Shown here: positions 54,822 through 64,000 of the stretch, piece by piece
Layout of the letters: the number at the start of each line of letters is the position of its first letter
Numbering within the stretch: position 1 is the first letter of the stretch
Source of the DNA: Globisporangium splendens
Taxonomy: Eukaryota > Oomycota > Peronosporomycetes > Pythiales > Pythiaceae
Length of the DNA stretch: 64,000 nt
Reading direction: 5' to 3'
Assembly: GCA_006386115.1 (NCBI GenBank)
Contig: VFIW01000006.1
Location: 1,446,706 to 1,510,705, forward strand
Program-made: the position numbers and the translations under genes
Notes under the pieces: model-generated
What the model was told of the DNA's origin: nothing
Databases searched by the model: none
The model's input: only the letters and a program-made list of their open reading frames with translations

Positions 54822-56308
54822 TTACCGCACCTGGGGCTGGTACTCGCCGAGTTTGTCGAGCAGCGTCTTGGAGTAATGCGGCGAGTAGTACTCGACGATC
54901 TCGGGCGGGTAGCAGCTGTTGGTCTCGAGGATGTACTCCGTGAGCTTCCCGCCCGCGGCTTCGCTTAGTTGTTGCAGGAACTCGAGACCACCGTTCTGCA
55001 CAAACGAGCGCCGCGCCTCGAGGTCGTGCGGCAGCATCTGCGCAAATTGCTTCAGGATGTACTTTTGCACCTTCATCGGCGCGTCACGCAGAAGCGGTTG
55101 CAGTGCCTGCAGATGGGTACACTTTGCGAGAATGCTCTTGAGCACGCGCTTGGCCTTGGTCTTCAGGTCGTCGGAGCTGTTCGGGTGGATTATGCATGCC
55201 AGCAAGTGACGCAGCACGTCGGCTTCCGCGATCACACGCGAGTGGTCCGGCGTGTGGCGACCGATTTGACCCAGCGTCCATGCACTTGCAGCCTTGATAT
55301 GGTCCTCGGGCTCGGATATCAACGCGTTCTTGACGGGCGTGATCCCTTTGAACGTGACCACCGCGAGCACGAGAGTCTCGGAGAACGCAGAGATGCAACC
55401 GATCACCATGATTCCAGGTAATTTGTTGTTGCTCATGGTCTCAGCGACATAATCCACCAGCGCCGAGGCACCTCCAGCGTTCACGATCAGTTTTGCTAGT
55501 TCAGGCGTGTGCTTGGCGATCTCGCGAATGCACGTCGCTGCATTTTTACGCACCGTGTGGTCAATGTCCTTGAGGTTGTAGAGAATATTGGGGAAAATCT
55601 CGGCTTCTACGACGATCTCGGCCAAGTCCACCGAGTGTTTCGCGATCTGGGCAAGACATCTGCACACTTGGCGCTTCAGTTTCGCATCCGGGTGCTGGAT
55701 CAGTGGCGCCAGGTACGCGACTGTACCTGGATCGGCCACAGCCTGTGCGAGCTCAGGCGAATGCTTGGCGATATCACCCAGTGCCGACGCAGCGACGCGT
55801 TTCAGTGCGACCTCAGGCTCTTGAATACACAGCACGAGCAGCGGCACAGCGCCGGCATCGACGACGTGCTGCGCGAGTCCGCCAGTATGCTGCCCGATGT
55901 ACCCGATGGCCCACACAGCGGCTTCCTTCACGGTCGGGTCGAATTCCTCGAGACACGGCACAAGCGCACCTGAATCCACAACGGCCTGCGCAAGTTCTGG
56001 CGAGTGCTTGGCGACAGCGCGCAGCACAAACACCGCGGCTTTCTTGTAGAACCGGTTCTACTCCGACAGCGAGTACGCGAGCTGCGGCAGGATCTCGTTC
56101 CCGACGACGGCTTCCGCGAGGTCGTCGCTGTAGTTGGCGAGCCGCCCGAGCGCGAGCGCCGCCGACTGCTGGATGCTCGGCACGTTGTCCAGCAACAGCG
56201 GACGCAGCAGCTGCATCACGCCGGCATTCTGCATCACTTCGATATTCTGCGGTCGCGACACGGCTTCTGGCACACCTCGAAACGCTGCAGCACCGACGTC
56301 GACGCCAT
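54822..56308 (-). pseudogene. spag6: SPAG6/PF16 flagellar central-pair armadillo protein, disrupted
   Basis: Armadillo-repeat protein of the C1 central microtubule of motile axonemes. The match to SPAG6 is nearly continuous: ALALGRLANYSDDLAEAVV, AKHSPELAQAVVDSGAL, GHLLVLCIQEPE-like segments (VPLLVLCIQEPEVALKR), REIAKHTPELAKL, EPEDHIKAASAWTLGQIGRH, and the end SCYPPEIVEYYSPHYSKTLL. There are two lesions. The true start MASTSVLQRFEVCQK at 56308 leads out of frame at about 56265; about eleven residues that should precede RPQNIEVMQNAG are missing, so the N-terminus has a frame-breaking deletion. A TAG at 56058-56060 sits between LAYSLSE and NRFYKKAA, exactly where SPAG6 proteins have Gln (SEQNRFYKKAA). 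The rest of the frame, to 54822, is open. Confidence 0.9.
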
Positions 56309-57785
56309 TGGGGACTTCTTCTCTCTTGTCTCGACTCAATAGGGTGGAAGGCTGACTGCTGCTGGTGATGGCTTCGTGCAGAAGAGAGTCTCAATATGGA
56401 AGCAAAGCGCCGCTGCGCGCGCACTGGAAGCCACAATTAGCGCACCATTGCAGCGAGAAGCGCCTGCTGCTGCAAAAGCGCGAGGGGCTTAAATATAGCG
56501 CCAGAGAGAGCTATCATTAGCTGCTGCCGAATTTGCTTGGTCCATTCACAGAGATTGCATGCTGCTTTTGGTCTGATGAAGCATGCCACTATTTGTGTTG
56601 GACCATTTAGTGACATCAAGGTTTTTGCATAAAGACGATAAAAACCTCAAGAGACGGTTATTGTACCGGTGTTATACCCTTGTGCCAAGTATGCTGTCTG
56701 ATAGGTTTTTGAAATGGAGAGACAGACACACACTCCATATGCCCAAAACTGAAGGAACGCAACGGCCGAGTATCTTCCACATTGCATGAAGGGAGAGCTC
56801 GGAGACGCCACTCGTGCATCAACGCTTGCTTATGAGGCAGCAGCAGCTTCCGCCGCATTGGCAGCGCCACAGCCACTAATTCTCACTGCTGCCTTATGCA
56901 CTCGAGTGCAGTGAGCCACGCCAATTGCGCTCTCTGGACATGCAGTGCGAGTCAGTTTTGACCTTCCATCTCGTCTCTCAAGCTCCCAGACCACTCTTGT
57001 CTTGCGTTTTGCTGCAAAATGTATCATGTGTACTGATTGGCGCGGTACGCATCCCACGAACCACCCATCGAGTACTAGGCACCAACGACCTTCCAAGCTC
57101 ACAGTCTCCCATGAATAAATTCGAGCACAAGGTCTCGCTGCCGCGTCGAGATCATCTGAGTTATCATTTGTGCCTGTTGTTGTGTCCATGTGTGATTGCG
57201 AAAACATAGTTGTGTCAATCATTCTCTCGGTGCCACTCCGCACGTTCCGCAATCTGGAACCCACGCGGCGTCGAGTGCACCAATCACTCCCATCACTCCA
57301 TCCTCCGTGGCCACCGCGTGCACACCAGTCGGTCGCTGTCCGCACCTTCGGCATCGCATAAACCAAGCAGTGTGGAGCTCCCATCTTCCATCGGCGCTGG
57401 CGGCAGGTACGACCTTTCACTGCTGCGTGCCCAATTACAGGCGCGAGTGCGCGAATGTCACGGCTCGGCCATATGAGCAAGCGCAGTGCAGGGCTCCCAT
57501 TGGTCCGAGCTCATGTACTCTTTGGCCAATCAGATCGCAGAACTCGACCCGCGCAACGCAATGCCGTTTCGACAGAGTGATGGTCATTAGACCGGTGGTG
57601 GGCTTGAACGGAGCTTTTGGATGGGGGGAAGACTGAAGCAACGGCAACCGCAGCAGAAGCTTCTTCTGCCCGCGCTTGCATCCGCCTGCGCGAGGAATCC
57701 ATTCGCGGCGTCTCTGTTGGCTCACAAGTGGAAATCCGCAGCGCAGCGCAGCCCCTTCGTCTCTTACTTTTGTCCACCTATCGTC
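56309..57785. other. Intergenic region, 1.5 kb
   Basis: Between the SPAG6 pseudogene and the divergent nucleotide-sugar transporter. Open stretches here show no motifs. The last 165 bases (57621-57785) are in frame with the transporter and could encode an N-terminal extension. Confidence 0.4.
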
Positions 57786-59207
57786 ATGGTCTGTCACGAG
57801 TCTCCGCCGTCTCTCAGCAGCAGCGATCCGCTGCCGTACGCCGAGATCGTGCTGGACGAGAAAGCCAAGGGGAACCTGCAGAGCGCCGCTGCCGTCAAAT
57901 ACGTCGACATCCAGGACCTCGAGAGCGGCAAGGAGCCTGCAGCGCTCGCGGTCGCGGCCGACGCTAAGCAGCAGAGCAGCGACAAGAAGAACTTTTGGAT
58001 GCTCGCGTACTGCTTTTTCGGCATCATGGTGTCGTTCACGCTGAACGGTCTCGTGCTCGAGAAGGTGACGAGCCACCGCGTGCTCGGCGAGATGTCGCTG
58101 ACGTTCGTGTTCTGTCTGTTCTACTCGATCGTGGCGCTCGGGTTGCGCGCGGCGATGAAGGAGAAGCCGTCGACGATGCCCCAGAGTAAGCTGATGATCG
58201 TCGGTCTCTTGGCGTTCGGCTCGACGATCGCGTCGATGGTCGCGCTCCGGTACGTCACATTCATCACGCGCATCCTCGGCAAGTCGTGCAAGTCGATTCC
58301 AGTGATGCTGGTCGGTCTGGTCCTCGGCAAGAGCTACGCGCTGAAGAAGTACGTGTCGGTGGTTGTGCTGTCTGTCGGTGTCGCGGTGTTCCTCGTCGGT
58401 ACGGCTCATGAGAAGCAGCACAAGGCTGTCCAGACGAACGAGATCCACGACCACGTGCAGCACCACGAGCGCACACCCAACATCTGGCTCGGGTTCTCAC
58501 TGCTGCTGCTCTCGCTCTTGTTCGACGGTGCCACGGGTGCACTCGAGGACAAGTACATGGAGAAGTACCACATCGGCGCCTTTGACTTGATGTACACGGT
58601 GAACATCTACAAGTCGGTCTTCGCGGCGATCGGCATGGTCGTGATGGGCGAGATCCCGTCGTTCGTGGAGCAGGTGGTGCCGTCGCTGCCGAACCTCGTG
58701 CTGCTGAGTCTGACTGGCGCCATGGGTCAGGCATTCATCTTCTTCACGATCAGCAAGTTTGGTGCGCTGACGACGTCCATTATCGGGACGTGCCGTAAGG
58801 TGCTCAGCATCGTGCTGTCTGTGATCCTGTTCGGTCACATCCTGTCTTTGGAGCAGTTTATCGGTCTCACGGTGTCGTTCATCGGTATCGGCTTGAACTG
58901 GGTCAAGATGGACTGTTTCAACAAGAAGAGCAAGACGTCGGGCGGCGCGCGTGGGGAAGCGTCCTTGAAGCAGCGAGACGCAGACGCCGAGTCGCTCTTG
59001 GAGTCCAGCGACGACACGGCGGACTCAGAGGAGGACGACCAGCTGCTGTCTCCTGGCCGCGACGACCTGGTGGGCATGAAGCCTCGCGACGAAGTGCTGA
59101 ACAACCGGGAGGTGGAGCGCGGCCTCGAGCTCGTGAATGTGTGGGCGCGCCAGAGCAACGACGCGTCTGCAACGACGGACAAGCCAACGGCAGCGTGTGC
59201 TGTGTAG
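57786..59207 (+). CDS. UDP-galactose/UDP-glucose-type nucleotide-sugar transporter (SLC35B1/UAA family)
   Basis: ER or Golgi antiporter importing a nucleotide sugar. Single exon, 473 residues from the ATG at 57786; a longer start at 57621 is possible. About ten membrane segments begin at about residue 77 (FWMLAYCFFGIMVSF). Family landmarks are present: GKSCKSIPVMLVGLVLGKSY, FDGATGALEDKYMEK, LTGAMGQAFIFFTISKFG and SIIGTCRKVLSIVLSVILF. The C-terminal 90 residues form a long acidic cytosolic tail (DTADSEEDDQLLSPGRDD) not usual for the family; it lacks the KKxx ER-retrieval end of many SLC35B1 proteins. Substrate cannot be fixed from sequence. Confidence 0.88.
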   Translation: MVCHESPPSLSSSDPLPYAEIVLDEKAKGNLQSAAAVKYVDIQDLESGKEPAALAVAADAKQQSSDKKNFWMLAYCFFGIMVSFTLNGLVLEKVTSHRVLGEMSLTFVFCLFYSIVALGLRAAMKEKPSTMPQSKLMIVGLLAFGSTIASMVALRYVTFITRILGKSCKSIPVMLVGLVLGKSYALKKYVSVVVLSVGVAVFLVGTAHEKQHKAVQTNEIHDHVQHHERTPNIWLGFSLLLLSLLFDGATGALEDKYMEKYHIGAFDLMYTVNIYKSVFAAIGMVVMGEIPSFVEQVVPSLPNLVLLSLTGAMGQAFIFFTISKFGALTTSIIGTCRKVLSIVLSVILFGHILSLEQFIGLTVSFIGIGLNWVKMDCFNKKSKTSGGARGEASLKQRDADAESLLESSDDTADSEEDDQLLSPGRDDLVGMKPRDEVLNNREVERGLELVNVWARQSNDASATTDKPTAACAV

Positions 59208-59657
59208 AGAGAGAAGCTTTCAAAGTCAGCCACTAATTATCCCGTCCAATGTCAACTTATTATTTAGACTCGTCATTTGTTTTGTTTTCCCTTGCGTGTG
59301 AGACTTCCGTCAAGAACGATCTCTAAAATGTGAAAAGAGCACTCGCAAGGAAGTGATGCCTCATTTTTGATAATGAAAGATGTATTACAAATGTGTCGCC
59401 AACGAAAGAGGACTTCAGTGCAATGCACTCAACCACGAAAAGACAGCAAAACCGCAACTCAATGCGCAAGTTCAAGCTCGTGTTCGTTTTCACGTGTGCT
59501 TCTTCGACACCGTCACATCCTTATGGGGATCCTGCTGCCACCACGAGAAGAACAGCGCATTCACGAGTTTTTCTAGCATTTCCACCAAGCATGAAACAAA
59601 ACGAGATCATTAGAACCAATGTCATAAAAATAAGCATGCTTGCGATAGTCTCTCTCC
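59208..59657. other. Convergent 3' region
   Basis: About 450 bp between the transporter stop and the end of the small coiled-coil gene on the other strand. AT-rich; no gene recognised. Confidence 0.4.
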
Positions 59658-59984
59658 TTAGCACACTGGTGATTGATTGTACATATGCCGCAGATGCGTC
59701 CATATCGCCGCTTCATGTGCCTCTTTCGCTCGCTGAAGCTCTTCCTCGGCGACATCTTCGCTTGTCAACGCTGCCACTATTGCGCTCATCAACGCTTGCA
59801 GCTTCGAACTGCTCGCAGTTCCGTGATATTTCGCCTCCGGGTGGTTCTCCAAGAACGTAGTGGCCGCCGAGACTGCAGCTGACCATTCCCGACGGCGCAG
59901 TTCCATACACTTCTTCGCCTCTTCGAGTCGAGCTGCAGCCACGCGCACGCCCTCTTCAGCCTCGTAACTCGATGCATTGCTCAT
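59658..59984 (-). CDS. Small coiled-coil protein, unknown
   Basis: An open frame of 108 residues starting MSNASSYEAEEGVRVAAARL. It is almost wholly helical and Ala/Glu/Arg-rich (RLEEAKKCMELRRREWSAA; SEDVAEEELQRAKEAHEAA), with a Pro/His-containing break in the middle (LENHPEAKYHG), so two helices of a hairpin or dimer are likely. The frame is open upstream to an ATG at 60200, which would add 72 residues of less coherent sequence. Coding is supported by composition and by helix periodicity only. No family was recognised. Confidence 0.5.
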   Translation of the reverse strand: MSNASSYEAEEGVRVAAARLEEAKKCMELRRREWSAAVSAATTFLENHPEAKYHGTASSSKLQALMSAIVAALTSEDVAEEELQRAKEAHEAAIWTHLRHMYNQSPVC

Positions 59985-61444
59985 CGTCAGTCGTCCACGC
60001 CACGCTGTTTTGAAAAGTGCAGAAGACCTTGAATGTGTGGGGTGAAGAAGGAGATCGAAATTGATCCCGATCGAAAGACGACGTGCATTTCCCACAATCG
60101 GGTGCTGCTGATGGAGCTTGACTGCATTGAATACCTTACGTCGAGACTTTTCAGGTCGAATTCCGTCGGGGTCGAATTTCAATGAGTCCATTGCAGCCAT
60201 TTGAATTGAATGAGGTCGATTACGACATGTTAATGCGCACTGCTAACTAGTCCTACCGCATGAACGTTTTAGCCTCGTTCGTTGTTTCTGTGAGAGGCGT
60301 GATTGAGTCAGGGGAGGTGGTACTGCTAAGTTGGCGATCGGTGCAAAGCAGGCGAGTGAGCGTAGGTCTTTTGTTTGGTGAGTCCATTGCAACTAGCTGC
60401 TCTATCGAGTTGTTCCAAGAGTGCATTGTTCTTAGCAATGCCCAGAAATTTGAGTCCTCTTTGCATCGTTGTGCATTGAAAGGTGCTGAGAGAAGTCAAT
60501 TTACTGGACACTGATTGAGTTCACCTCCCTCCCATGTGACCACATATAACTAACAACATCCAAGAGTAAATTGTGGTGATTCAAGATCCAAACCTTTCAG
60601 TACAAATCGTTCTCTAATGCTATGGCTTGCAGTACAAGTGGCATGACATTTTGAAGAAAACAAAACAAATGATCGCACAGCATATTCAAGAATCTTAGCT
60701 CGTTTTTTACGATCCCCTAAAGAAAACCGAGCGCGACTGAGTGTGTCATAGCACGAGCTCGCAAAAGTGATGGACGAAGTAGATGTGAGGCTTGAGGCAC
60801 AATGGTGCGGCAATTCCCAAATTGCATTTTCGTATGTACAAAGGCTCGAATTGATGTGTCGACTCACGCCAATGACTTTACTGTGTCCTTGCACGTTTCA
60901 GCAAACCAGGACAATGTGGGAGCAACAGAGAATGCGGAGGGAATAAAAACGTCGGGAAGGGAAGTCTAACGCCAAATATTTAATTCTCTTTGCAAGGAAC
61001 GTCAGAAGTGTGTGTTTGCTGACAAGAGAATGATCAAAGCGAACTTCATCCAGGTTTCTTCCGTAAAGAAAACGGGAAGGCCATTGTCGGCGTCTCCTGG
61101 ATCACTCTCATTCGAGTTGGGTGCATGCAAGCGCACATGATGGAGAGTTGCGTGTTGTGGCGCGCTCACGATGAAAACTCTTCTTGTTGTTTTTGCCGGT
61201 CCTGGGGATATCCGCTTTGAGAACGCTTGGTTGGTCTCAGAGTAAAACAAAGAGAGCACTCCAATTCGTTTCCCACAACAGCAGTCAGCCCAGAAGCATC
61301 TCTATCCCCGGACCTGCATCTGAGGAACGTGTTGCTTTTCTGGCAGTTCGAAGCTCAGTACAGCCTGCCACCGCGTGTGGATCGTTCGGCACGCAACGCA
61401 CTTTCACATTGTCAATACAACCAGCCAGCCAAACAGCCATCGCG
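59985..61444. other. Intergenic region, 1.4 kb
   Basis: Divergent region between the small coiled-coil gene and the membrane protein at 61445. Short frames around 60260-60510 and 61184-61444 are open but have no motif. No repeat or RNA was recognised. Confidence 0.4.
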
Positions 61445-62113
61445 ATGACAGGAAACGTCGTGGCGTTGAATACCACAAAGGTTGAGCCCGACGTCATCCC
61501 TACCCAGACCGGCACGACGTTGCTGTCGACGCACTGGCTGCCCAAAGAGAGCATCGTGGTTGAATTCCTCGAAGAACCGGACTGCGGTCTCTTCAATTGG
61601 TACCAGAACGGCAGCATCCGCAAGATCCAACTCACGACGCACCGCCTGTTCTTCCTGCAGGCAACCCGAACGTGGCGCTGCACGAAGAAGGTCAGGAAAC
61701 TCGTGGTGCGCCAGGTATTCATTCAGGACATTGCCGAGATCTCGATCGGCGACTACTCGGACGTGCAGACGACGTTCAAGGTCTTGAAGATCATTATCGG
61801 TCTCGCGCTGATCGTAGGCGGCCTCGTATTGGCATTTTTTCTCACAACGATCACGAACAACTATGATGACTACTATAGATCAGATGATGATGGCGATGAC
61901 GACTCAACCGAGAAGATACTTAGGTACGTGCTCATCGCCATTGGGTTCCTGGTGCTGATCCTGAGCCAGTGCCGTTCGACGGTCCCAGAAGTGATCTTCG
62001 GTACCCGCTGCCCGCAGGTCGGACTCTTCAGCATCAAGCTCCGCAAGGCGGCGGACCTCGTGCGTCTGCTTGAGCATGTGTCCACATTCATCCACGCGCA
62101 CCACAAAAAGTAG
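61445..62113 (+). CDS. Small two-span membrane protein with a PH-like domain, unknown
   Basis: Single exon, 222 residues from the ATG at 61445; the frame is open for another 261 bases upstream but that part looks non-coding. Residues about 30-110 have the strand pattern of a PH-like/GRAM-like fold (IRKIQLTTHRLFFLQ, then QVFIQDIAEISIGDY). Two membrane segments follow (about 118-142 KIIIGLALIVGGLVLAFFL and 160-180 YVLIAIGFLVLILS). An acidic loop lies between them. The C-terminal 45 residues return to an amphipathic pattern (FSIKLRKAADLVRLLEHV). Similar PH-then-two-TM small proteins are common in oomycetes and bacteria but of unknown role. Confidence 0.6.
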   Translation: MTGNVVALNTTKVEPDVIPTQTGTTLLSTHWLPKESIVVEFLEEPDCGLFNWYQNGSIRKIQLTTHRLFFLQATRTWRCTKKVRKLVVRQVFIQDIAEISIGDYSDVQTTFKVLKIIIGLALIVGGLVLAFFLTTITNNYDDYYRSDDDGDDDSTEKILRYVLIAIGFLVLILSQCRSTVPEVIFGTRCPQVGLFSIKLRKAADLVRLLEHVSTFIHAHHKK

Positions 62114-62527
62114 CGAGTGGCGACGTACCAGAGCCATAGTGACCCGCTACAACGAAACGAATCAATCAGCATCTCTTATGGCTGTGCATTTCAATTTACA
62201 CACTCCAATACAATGACCATTTTATAAATTGTCTCATTCATGTGGACAATTTCTGTCCCTTGGCATGGACGTCCACCAAACAGCATTAGGAGAGGATCAT
62301 TTGCGGATGGGCTTGAATCTCTAACAGCGTCGGCAATCTCTCTCTGTCAGGGTGTGGAATCATTTGTCCACAGCTCCACAATCTCTTGTTCTCACTTGTC
62401 GTTCATATCAAAACGGCGTAAAACCATCGTCTTAGACAGATCAACAACAATAGTATTCGTGCTCACGTCCAATTTGAAGATAATTCAAGTCTAGTGTGGC
62501 ATGCACGTGAATATGAGCAATCACCAC
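62114..62527. other. Convergent 3' region
   Basis: About 410 bp between the PH-like membrane protein and the PDCD2 gene, which end here. No gene recognised. Confidence 0.4.
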
Positions 62528-64000
62528 TCAGGCTTTTTCGGCTGGCAACACGTGAACAAATTCCTCGCGGCTTCTCGAGCAGCTCTTGGGGCAACAGTAC
62601 ACCGTCACACTCAGCCAATCCATTCCACCACCCGCTGACTTTAGGGCAGGCGGGGCGGTTGCTTTGCTGTCTCCATCCGTCGTAGTAGATGCTGCTGGCG
62701 GGTGGCTCGCGATCGGTGTGTGCGCAAACTGATCGACTTTGAGGAAATAGTTGATCGTCGGAGTGAGTTGAAGTTCGAACACGCGTGCTTCACCACACAC
62801 GCACTTTGGGATCTTCACGTTTTGTGGCTTGGGCACGGGCCACAGCGGCTCGCCGCCGTAGTCGTAGCGCAGGCACTGAAGTGGACAACGATTGATCCGC
62901 TTCTGGAAGCGCATGAAGTGGCGCTGCTGGGCTGGCGTTTTCTCATACGACTCGCCTGACGACGACGACCCGGCCGCCCCACCACCACCGTTTTTCTTTG
63001 CACTCGAGATGACTTTGCGCAGATCCCCGACATCGGTCGACTTCTCCTCTTCTTCTTGCTTGATGTATTCATCGAGCAACGCGTTCTCATGCGAGTAATC
63101 GTTTTCGCTCAGGTAGTCCTCGTACGGCTCGTCAATCACGTCAATCGGCATGGCAGGAAATACACTCGTGGACTTTCCAGTAGCAGACGAAGCGGGCAGT
63201 GGATCGCCTTTTGCATTAGCAGTAGTCTTCTTTTGCTGCTGCGTAATGGGCTTGCTGGCTGGCAGCTTCATCGCATCGTCACGTTGCAGCAGCAGCAGCT
63301 CCAAGTCAATCAGATCGTCGCCACCACTTTTCGAACCAGCGACCGCGAAAGGGTCGCTCTCATCATCGTCATTATCGCCCCAATCGCTCGAATCACCATC
63401 TGATCCTGCATCCCAGGCGCTCTTCGGTACACTGGTGCCTACTTGGGACTGTTGCTCGTCATCGCCACCTACAGCCACAGCAGTGTCTACCGTCTTGCTC
63501 TGGTCACGAAGCACTCGCCAGCTCCCTGGCGTCTCTGTACAGTCGACGGAGTTGCATCCAAAGATGTAAAGCGTGCGATCGGTGTCCACTGGCGCATACA
63601 CCTACAGTAGCATTGGCGTAAGACGACAGCTCAGTGTGTTTGCACTCAATGATGCCACCCTTCTTAAATCGCTAGACACCACAGTCATAAAGGTGCCTAC
63701 CTGTGCGACCAGGAACAATGTGTGCTGGCACTTGGGGCATGTCAGCGTGTTCGCTTCCTGCGGAGGTTCGTCGCTCTTGTACCATGCCTGATCCGCACAT
63801 TTGCGTCAAACCAATCAATACCAATGTGACAAATGAGTGACATGAGCAACTCTTCACATTCCCAACCCAGAGCATACGCATGCATGCAACGCGAACACAC
63901 AAAACGCACCGGCAGTCCGCCCGCTTTGCACACGTACGGGGAGCTGTCGTCGACCGCCTGGCGCTCCTGCACCGTGCCCAGCAGCACCACGCGCTCGTCC
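62528..64000 (-). CDS. pdcd2: PDCD2/PDCD2L-like ribosomal-protein chaperone, 5' end outside the window
   Basis: PDCD2 and yeast Tsr4 escort newly made uS5 (Rps2) into pre-40S particles. The gene enters from the right edge. The first visible exon (to about 63910) reads ERVVLLGTVQERQ, then YVCKAGGLP. The second gives the zinc pair TCPKCQHTLFLVAQ. The third (63601-62528) starts VYAPVDTDRTLYIFGC. After a long acidic linker with DWGDNDDDESDPF comes the C-terminal PDCD2_C domain: QKRINRCPLQCLRYDYGG, then IPKCVCGEARVFELQL, and VYCCPKSCSRSREEFVHV. Introns are GT-AG. All cysteine pairs are present. Confidence 0.9.

Noticed and set aside
54822..56308. Stop codon reassignment (TAG = Gln) as the reason for in-frame TAGs
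   Set aside because: TAG ends clearly complete genes in the same window, such as eIF3g and dolichol kinase, and the SPAG6 N-terminus also has a deletion.

Overview
The window is nuclear DNA from a eukaryote, almost certainly an oomycete (stramenopile). Genes are dense (about 28 in 64 kb, both strands) and many are split by short introns of about 50-110 bp with GTRNGT donors and YAG acceptors. The content also fits: a mitochondrial FtsZ, a fused Phe/Tyr biosynthesis enzyme, a PAS-domain MAP kinase, two folate-biopterin-type transporters and PDZ/ankyrin proteins. No rRNA, tRNA, transposon, CRISPR array or bacterial operon was recognised.

Layout. 0-9 kb: 3' part of MsrB (frameshifted), a DHHC palmitoyltransferase (-), an ankyrin/PDZ-like protein (+), mitochondrial FtsZ (+), and a thioredoxin-UBA-PUB protein (-). 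9-18.5 kb: a DUF445 membrane protein (+), a pseudophosphatase-C2-RING-H2 fusion (-), eIF3g (-) and dolichol kinase (+). 18.6-23.1 kb: one 1,495-codon ORF (-) joining prephenate dehydratase, an arogenate/prephenate dehydrogenase and two tandem, nearly identical prephenate-type aminotransferase domains. 24.4-31.5 kb: three consecutive broken genes, a two-repeat voltage-gated channel, a multi-PDZ protein and the ciliary coiled-coil protein CFAP210. 32-44 kb: PAS-MAP kinase (-), MLH1 (-), a small SPOC-like protein (+), mitochondrial Xaa-Pro aminopeptidase (-), NSA2 (+) and mitochondrial thiolase (-). 45-54 kb: a head-to-head pair of folate-biopterin-type transporters, mitochondrial bL9 (+), MGMT (+) and an RsuA/RluB-type pseudouridine synthase (-). 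54.8-64 kb: a broken SPAG6/PF16 flagellar central-pair gene (-), an SLC35B1-like nucleotide-sugar transporter (+), two small unknown proteins and the 3' part of PDCD2 (-).

Most genes are housekeeping: translation and ribosome assembly (eIF3g, NSA2, bL9m, PDCD2), mitochondria (FtsZ, bL9m, thiolase, XPNPEP3, probably the pseudouridine synthase), DNA repair (MLH1, MGMT) and glycosylation (dolichol kinase, nucleotide-sugar transporter). The clearest biological signal is that the two recognisable axoneme genes, SPAG6 and CFAP210, are both disrupted while nearly all housekeeping reading frames are open. My inference is that the organism recently lost motile zoospores, as non-flagellate downy mildews have. 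The other strong signals are the internal duplication of an enzyme domain inside the aromatic amino acid multienzyme, and the PTEN/auxilin-like dead phosphatase fused to a RING-H2 finger. All exon joins were made by eye from reading frame and splice signals; no alignment or transcript data were used.
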